From assembly GCA_022823305.1 (NCBI GenBank), contig JAJDXK010000014.1, positions 1 to 37,864 on the forward strand: DNA of 37,864 nucleotides. The letters are read 5' to 3'. The first letter of the stretch is position 1. Each line of letters opens with the position of its first letter. This DNA comes from Alphaproteobacteria bacterium. GTDB lineage: Bacteria; Pseudomonadota; Alphaproteobacteria; UBA828. The position numbers and the translations under genes are program-made. Positions 33,865-37,864 of this stretch are shown here, piece after piece. Under the pieces are notes generated by a model, which was not told where the DNA came from, searched no databases, and saw nothing but the letters and a program-made list of their open reading frames with translations.

Positions 33865-34878
33865 TCATTCCGCCGAGACCCTGACCAGCAGCTTGCCGAA
33901 GTTGCGGCCGTCGAAGAGGCGCTGGAATGCCGCCGGCGCGTTCTCCAGCCCCTCGACGATGTCCTCCCTGTAGGCGAGGCGCCCCTCTGCGAGCCAGCGC
34001 GCGAGCCGCCTGCGCGCATGCTCGTAGTGGGCGGCGTAGGAGAAGATGTTGAAGCCCTTCACCTCGGCCTCGGTGAAGAGGATCGGCGCGAGGTGGCTTG
34101 CGGTCCGGGGCGGCTCGGTCGCGTTGTAGTGGGAGATGCCGCCGCAGATCACCACGCGCGCGCCGTGGGCAAGCAGGGGATAGACCGCATCGCCGATAGG
34201 CCCGCCCACGTTCTCGAAGTAGACGTCGACGCCGTCGGGGCAGGCCGCGGCGAGGGCGCCGGGCACGTCGTTGCCGTGGCGGTCGACGGCCGCGTCGAAG
34301 CCGAGCTCGCCCGTGAGGTAGGCGAGCTTCTCCTCCCCGCCGGCGATGCCGACGACGCGGCAGCCAGCGATCTTCGCCACCTGGCCCGCCACCGCGCCCA
34401 CCGCGCCGGCCGCCGCCGAGATTACCACCGTGTCGCCGGGCGCGGGCCGGCCCACCTTGACGAGCCCGAGGTAGGCGGTGAGCCCCGGCATGCCGAGCAC
34501 GCCGATGGCCGTAGACAGCGGCCCGAGCGCGGGGTCCACCTTGCGGGCGCTGGCACCCTGCGCGATGGCGTAGTCCTGCCAGCCGGTGTAGTCGTCGACG
34601 ATGTCGCCGGGTGCGAAGGCCGGGTGCCGGCTCTCCACCACGCGGCTCACGGCGCCGCCCACGATCACCTCGCCGATGGGGATCGGCGGGTAGTAGCGCA
34701 CCTCCGTGCCCATGCGGAGCCGCATGTAAGGATCGAGCGAGAGCCAGATCGTCCGCACCAACAGCTCGCCGTCCGCCGGCTGCGGCACCGGCCCCTCCTC
34801 CAGGCGGAGGTCGCTCTCCTTCGGCGCGCCTGCGGGGCGCGCGGCCAGCACGATCCGGCGGTTGCTCTCGGTTGCCAT
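33865..34878 (-). CDS. NADP-dependent zinc-independent MDR reductase (CurA/leukotriene B4 dehydrogenase-like)
   Basis: A medium-chain dehydrogenase/reductase of 337 residues that reduces the double bond of enones or alkenals with NADPH. The N-terminal catalytic domain contains RTIWLSLDPYMRLRM, a hallmark of the prostaglandin-reductase/CurA group. Zinc-binding cysteines of alcohol dehydrogenases are absent. The cofactor domain has VVISAAAGAVGAVAGQVAKIAG, and VDVYFENVGG follows. ATG 34878 is preceded by GGGAG. It is convergent with the Nudix gene and divergent from the urease operon across 125 nt. No functional link to urease is evident. Confidence 0.9.
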   Translation of the reverse strand: MATESNRRIVLAARPAGAPKESDLRLEEGPVPQPADGELLVRTIWLSLDPYMRLRMGTEVRYYPPIPIGEVIVGGAVSRVVESRHPAFAPGDIVDDYTGWQDYAIAQGASARKVDPALGPLSTAIGVLGMPGLTAYLGLVKVGRPAPGDTVVISAAAGAVGAVAGQVAKIAGCRVVGIAGGEEKLAYLTGELGFDAAVDRHGNDVPGALAAACPDGVDVYFENVGGPIGDAVYPLLAHGARVVICGGISHYNATEPPRTASHLAPILFTEAEVKGFNIFSYAAHYEHARRRLARWLAEGRLAYREDIVEGLENAPAAFQRLFDGRNFGKLLVRVSAE

Positions 34879-35003
34879 CGGCGCCGCTCCCGTTCTTCCG
34901 TCCGCCGAGTCTATGCGCGCCGCGCGCGGCGGCAAATTCGGCTGTTGTCTGCCCGTCCCGGCGTCTACTCTGACCGTTGGAGGCAAGAGGGAGGCGACGG
35001 CCG

Positions 35004-35699
35004 ATGATTCTCACCCCGACGGAGCAGGAGCGGCTCACCATCTTCTCGGCCGCCCAGCTCGCGCGCGAGCACAGGCGCCGCGGCATCAGGCTCAGCCACC
35101 CGGAGGCGCTCGCGCTCATCTGCGACGAGCTCCTGATGTGCGCCCGCGAGGGGCGGACGCTCAAGGACCTCATGGGCTACGGTGCCGAGATCCTCACCTC
35201 GGACGACGTGCTGCCCGGCGTGCCCGAGCTGATCCCGGTGATCCACGTCGAGGCGATGTTCCCCGACGGAACCAAGCTCATCACCGTGCACCAGCCGATC
35301 CGCCCCGGCGCCGAGGCGAGCGAGCCCGGCCCCCGCGCCGGCGAGATCATCACGCCGGACGAGGAGATCGAGTTGAACGCCGGCCGCAGGAGCGGGAGCG
35401 TCAGCGTCACCAACACCGGCGACCGTCCGGTGCAGGTCGGCAGCCACTTCCACTTCTTCGAGGCCAACCGGGCGCTCGAGTTCGATCGGGCGGCCACCTT
35501 CGGCATGCGCCTCGACATCCCGTCGGGCACCGCGGTCCGCTTCGAGCCGGGCCAGCAGAAGGAAGTGGCGCTCGTCGAGTTCGGCGGGCGCGGCCGCATC
35601 AGCGGCTTCAGCTCGCTCACCGAGGGCATGATCGACTCGCCCGAGGTCAAGGAGCAGGCCATCGCCCGCGCCAGGGCGGGCGGATTCCGGGGAGCGTAG
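35004..35699 (+). CDS. ureAB: Urease gamma-beta fusion subunit
   Basis: A structural subunit of urease, 231 residues, in which the gamma and beta chains of typical bacterial urease are one polypeptide. The gamma part (about 1-100) has [28 protein letters not shown] and [18 protein letters not shown]. The beta part (from about 112) begins PGEI-like [18 protein letters not shown] and holds [23 protein letters not shown] and [22 protein letters not shown] 35004 is preceded by GAGGGAGG. It is 4 nt upstream of the alpha subunit. Such fusions occur in Helicobacter UreA and in some actinobacterial and alphaproteobacterial second urease loci. Confidence 0.94.
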   Translation: MILTPTEQERLTIFSAAQLAREHRRRGIRLSHPEALALICDELLMCAREGRTLKDLMGYGAEILTSDDVLPGVPELIPVIHVEAMFPDGTKLITVHQPIRPGAEASEPGPRAGEIITPDEEIELNAGRRSGSVSVTNTGDRPVQVGSHFHFFEANRALEFDRAATFGMRLDIPSGTAVRFEPGQQKEVALVEFGGRGRISGFSSLTEGMIDSPEVKEQAIARARAGGFRGA

Positions 35700-35703
35700 G
35701 CAG

Positions 35704-37413
35704 ATGGTGAAGATCGCGCGCGAGACCTATGCCCGCTACTACGGGCCGACCAGGGGCGACAAGATCAGGCTCGGCGACACCTCGCTGATCGGCGAGATCG
35801 AGCACGACCACACATCCTACGGCGACGAGTGCTGGACCGGTGCCGGCCGCGTGATGCGCGACGGCATGTCCTACGACGCCCACACCTCGGCCGCCGACGG
35901 CGCCATCGACATGCTGGTCGAGAACGCGACCGTCATCGACCCCGTGCTGGGCCTGGTGAAGGCCGACATCGGCATCAAGGACGGCAAGATCGCGGGCGTC
36001 GGCAAGGCCGGCAACCCCAACACCCAGGACGGCGTGGACCCCGCCCTCGTCTGCGGTCCCAACACCACCTACTACCCGGCCGGCGGCCTGATCGTGACGC
36101 CCGGCGGCATCGACGTGCACGTGCACTGGATGTCGGCGGAGCAGTGCAACCATGCGCTGGCGAGCGGGCTCACCACCATGATCGGCGGCACCATGGGGCC
36201 GCTCTTCGCCATCGACTGCGGCGGCCCGTGGAACACCTGGCGCATGCACGAGGCCTCGGAGGCGTGGCCGCTCAACTTCGGCTTCTTCGGGCGCGGCTCG
36301 TCGCACGACCCCGCGACCATCGCCGAGCACCTCGACGGCGCCATCATCGGCGTCAAGATCCACGAGGACTACGGCGCCATGCCGGCCACCATCGACGCCT
36401 GCCTGCGAGCCTCGGCCGAGCACGACTTCCCGGTGCAGATCCACACCGACACGCTGAACGAGTCCGGCTTCTACGAGGACACGATGCGGGCGATCGCCGG
36501 CCGCCCCATCCACATGTACCACACCGAGGGCTCCGGCGGCGGTCATGCGCCCGACATCATCCGCTGCAACGGCGAGCCCCATTGCCTGCCGTCATCGACC
36601 AACCCCACCAACCCCTACACCGTCAACGTCTTCGACGAGGGGCTGGACATGACCATGGCCTGCCACCTGCTGCGCTACGACCTGCCGGAGGACGTGGCCT
36701 TCGCCGAGAGCCGGGTGCGCCACGGCACCATCGCCGCCGAGGACGTGCTGCACGACCTGGGCGCGGTCTCGATGTTCGGCTCCGACAGCCAGGGCATGGG
36801 GCGGATCAACGAGGTCATCTCGCGCTGCTGGCAGCTCGCGAGCAAGATGCGCGACCAGCGCGGGCGGCTGCCGGAGGAGACCACGGCCGCCGCCGACAAC
36901 GAGCGCATCAAGCGCTACATCGCGAAGTACACCATCAACCCGGCCATCGCCTTCGGCATCGACCGGTACGTGGGCTCGCTGGAGCCGGGCAAGATGGCGG
37001 ACCTCGTGACCTGGAAGCCAGCCTTCTTCGGCGTCAAGCCCTTCGGCGTGATCAAGGGCGGCTTCGTCGCCTGGGGCGCGAGCGGCGACCCCTCGGGCAG
37101 CTACTTCCAGACCGAGCCGGTGATCATGCGGCCCCAGTTCGGCCATCACGGCCGCGCGCCGAGCACGCTCAGCGCCAACTTCGCCCACCGCCGCGCGCTC
37201 GACATCGACGTGCAGGGCCGCCTCGGTCTGAACAAGCCGATCCTGCCCATCGGCAGCTTCACCAGGCTCAGCAAGAAGGACATGCTGCACAACGACGCCT
37301 GTCCCGACATCAGGGTCGACTCGCAGACCTTCGAGGTCTTCGTCGACGGCACGCTGGCTACCTGCGAGCCGATCGACAGGATCACCCTCGGCCGGAACTA
37401 CATGCTGCGCTGA
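35704..37413 (+). CDS. ureC: Urease alpha (catalytic) subunit, divergent type
   Basis: Hydrolyses urea to ammonia and carbamate at a bimetal centre. It has 569 residues, normal length. All metal and catalytic positions are present, at about one residue above Klebsiella numbering. They are His139 and His141 (IDVHVHW), carbamylated Lys218 and His220 (GVKIHEDYG), His247 (QIHTDTLNE), His273 (HTEGSGGGH), flap Cys320-His321 (MACHLL), Arg337 (AESRVR) and Asp361 (SDSQGMGR). The protein is atypical around them: [19 protein letters not shown] replaces the GGGTGPA...TPGPW region, the flap has CHL instead of CHH, and SQG replaces SQA. No ureD, E, F or G genes follow before the window ends. Confidence 0.95.
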   Translation: MVKIARETYARYYGPTRGDKIRLGDTSLIGEIEHDHTSYGDECWTGAGRVMRDGMSYDAHTSAADGAIDMLVENATVIDPVLGLVKADIGIKDGKIAGVGKAGNPNTQDGVDPALVCGPNTTYYPAGGLIVTPGGIDVHVHWMSAEQCNHALASGLTTMIGGTMGPLFAIDCGGPWNTWRMHEASEAWPLNFGFFGRGSSHDPATIAEHLDGAIIGVKIHEDYGAMPATIDACLRASAEHDFPVQIHTDTLNESGFYEDTMRAIAGRPIHMYHTEGSGGGHAPDIIRCNGEPHCLPSSTNPTNPYTVNVFDEGLDMTMACHLLRYDLPEDVAFAESRVRHGTIAAEDVLHDLGAVSMFGSDSQGMGRINEVISRCWQLASKMRDQRGRLPEETTAAADNERIKRYIAKYTINPAIAFGIDRYVGSLEPGKMADLVTWKPAFFGVKPFGVIKGGFVAWGASGDPSGSYFQTEPVIMRPQFGHHGRAPSTLSANFAHRRALDIDVQGRLGLNKPILPIGSFTRLSKKDMLHNDACPDIRVDSQTFEVFVDGTLATCEPIDRITLGRNYMLR

Positions 37414-37715
37414 GCGGGAGGACGAGCGATGTGGCTCTGTCGCGGCACCGAACCCTCTCTCCAGCCGTTTCCCCTTGTTGTCATGCCCGGACTTGCGCCG
37501 GGGTCGCATGCTTTCCTGGACACTCTCCGCCACCGCTCGCCGTCCAGCGCCAATTCTATGATAGAGCGTTGTAATAGATGATATTTTTCTGTCTCCTTCG
37601 GCCTCCGAGCCCTTGACTTGCCGCCAGATATCGCCTTCAATCGCCCCCGACTTGATGCCGCTCGCATACGGTTTGATGACTGATCCGCGAGCGATTCCAG
37701 CGGAGCGCGACGACG
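37414..37715. other. Gene-free, partly AT-rich stretch between ureC and a recombinase gene
   Basis: There is no credible gene in these 302 nt. A short inverted repeat CCCGG/CCGGG (37486-37502) lies within TGTTGTCATGCCCGGACTTG, which resembles dispersed palindromes of alphaproteobacteria. The segment 37553-37600 is clearly less GC-rich than the rest of the window (TTGTAATAGATGATATTTTT). TTGACT at 37612 could be a -35 box, but no convincing -10 follows. I see no tRNA end here that would mark an attachment site. Confidence 0.5.
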
Positions 37716-37864
37716 ATGCCGAAACGCAGCACCCTCAGGCTCACCAAGCGGATTGTGGACGGGCTCAGGCCCGGCGGCAAGGACGCCATCTTCTGGGACC
37801 GCGACCTCGCCGGCTTCGGGGTCAGGGTCCATGCCACCGGGCGCAAGCTCTACATCGTCCAGTC
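37716..37864 (+). CDS. Tyrosine recombinase/phage-type integrase, N-terminal fragment cut by window edge
   Basis: The first 49 residues are visible. They read as the Arm DNA-binding domain of P4-like integrases: LTKRIVDGLRPGG, then IFWDRDLAGFGVRVHATGRKLYIVQ in pieces. WDxxLxGFGVRV...GxKxYIVQ is a very consistent signature of that domain. GGAG lies about 12 nt before ATG 37716. The catalytic domain lies beyond the window, so completeness and activity are unknown. It suggests a genomic island or prophage starting to the right of the urease genes. Confidence 0.85.
   Translation, partial: MPKRSTLRLTKRIVDGLRPGGKDAIFWDRDLAGFGVRVHATGRKLYIVQ

Noticed and set aside
37414..37715. tRNA or attachment site next to the integrase
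   Set aside because: I could not fold a cloverleaf or find a CCA-type 3' end or a duplicated core within the window.

Overview
The window is high-GC chromosomal DNA, most likely from an alphaproteobacterium. The supporting signs are the amiC-mrcA-prfB order, a TRAP transporter, a PCu(A)C copper chaperone, a UbiH-family hydroxylase and abundant GC-rich intergenic palindromes. Genes are packed on both strands and nearly all are metabolic or transport genes. I see no rRNA, tRNA or CRISPR array. The only mobile-element gene is the start of a tyrosine recombinase cut by the right edge.

Left part (1-5.2 kb): a cell-wall/translation block on the minus strand, transcribed amiC, mrcA (PBP1a), prfB. 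prfB carries a textbook programmed +1 frameshift (AGGAGG, 3-nt spacer, CTT TGA C). From 5.2 to 10.7 kb there is a class II aldolase/adducin protein, a D-lactate dehydrogenase-type FAD enzyme and, convergently, a DctPQM TRAP transporter whose binding protein resembles the 2-oxoacid/lactate binders. Together they look like uptake and oxidation of a 2-hydroxy acid. A 14-bp perfect hairpin separates dctP from dctQ.

Middle (10.9-25.5 kb): an SDR, an EamA exporter, glycerate 2-kinase next to pyruvate kinase, an exported beta-propeller protein followed immediately by an exported S41-type protease with no usable ATG before its signal peptide, a PCu(A)C chaperone with a perfect Cu motif, an outer-membrane beta-barrel, an NTF2-like protein, a UbiH-family hydroxylase, a glutamine-synthetase-like ligase, the valine-degradation pair 3-hydroxyisobutyryl-CoA hydrolase and mmsB, and a small tautomerase. 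Two families of dispersed palindromic repeats sit in the gaps of this part.

Right part (25.6-37.9 kb): an ALDH7-type aldehyde dehydrogenase, an aldo/keto reductase and a NodB-fold hydrolase of the HpPgdA/cyclic-imidase kind run on the minus strand. They are followed by a DMT permease, a CUT1-type ABC importer (two permeases plus ATPase) with no binding protein in view, a NUDT19-like Nudix hydrolase with a split Nudix box, and a zinc-independent MDR reductase. Last comes a two-gene urease locus: a fused gamma-beta subunit and a divergent alpha subunit that keeps every catalytic and metal-binding residue but has no ureDEFG genes visible. The recombinase fragment about 300 nt downstream suggests that an integrated element begins there. 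The urease locus is the most unusual system here, followed by the mosaic repeat families.
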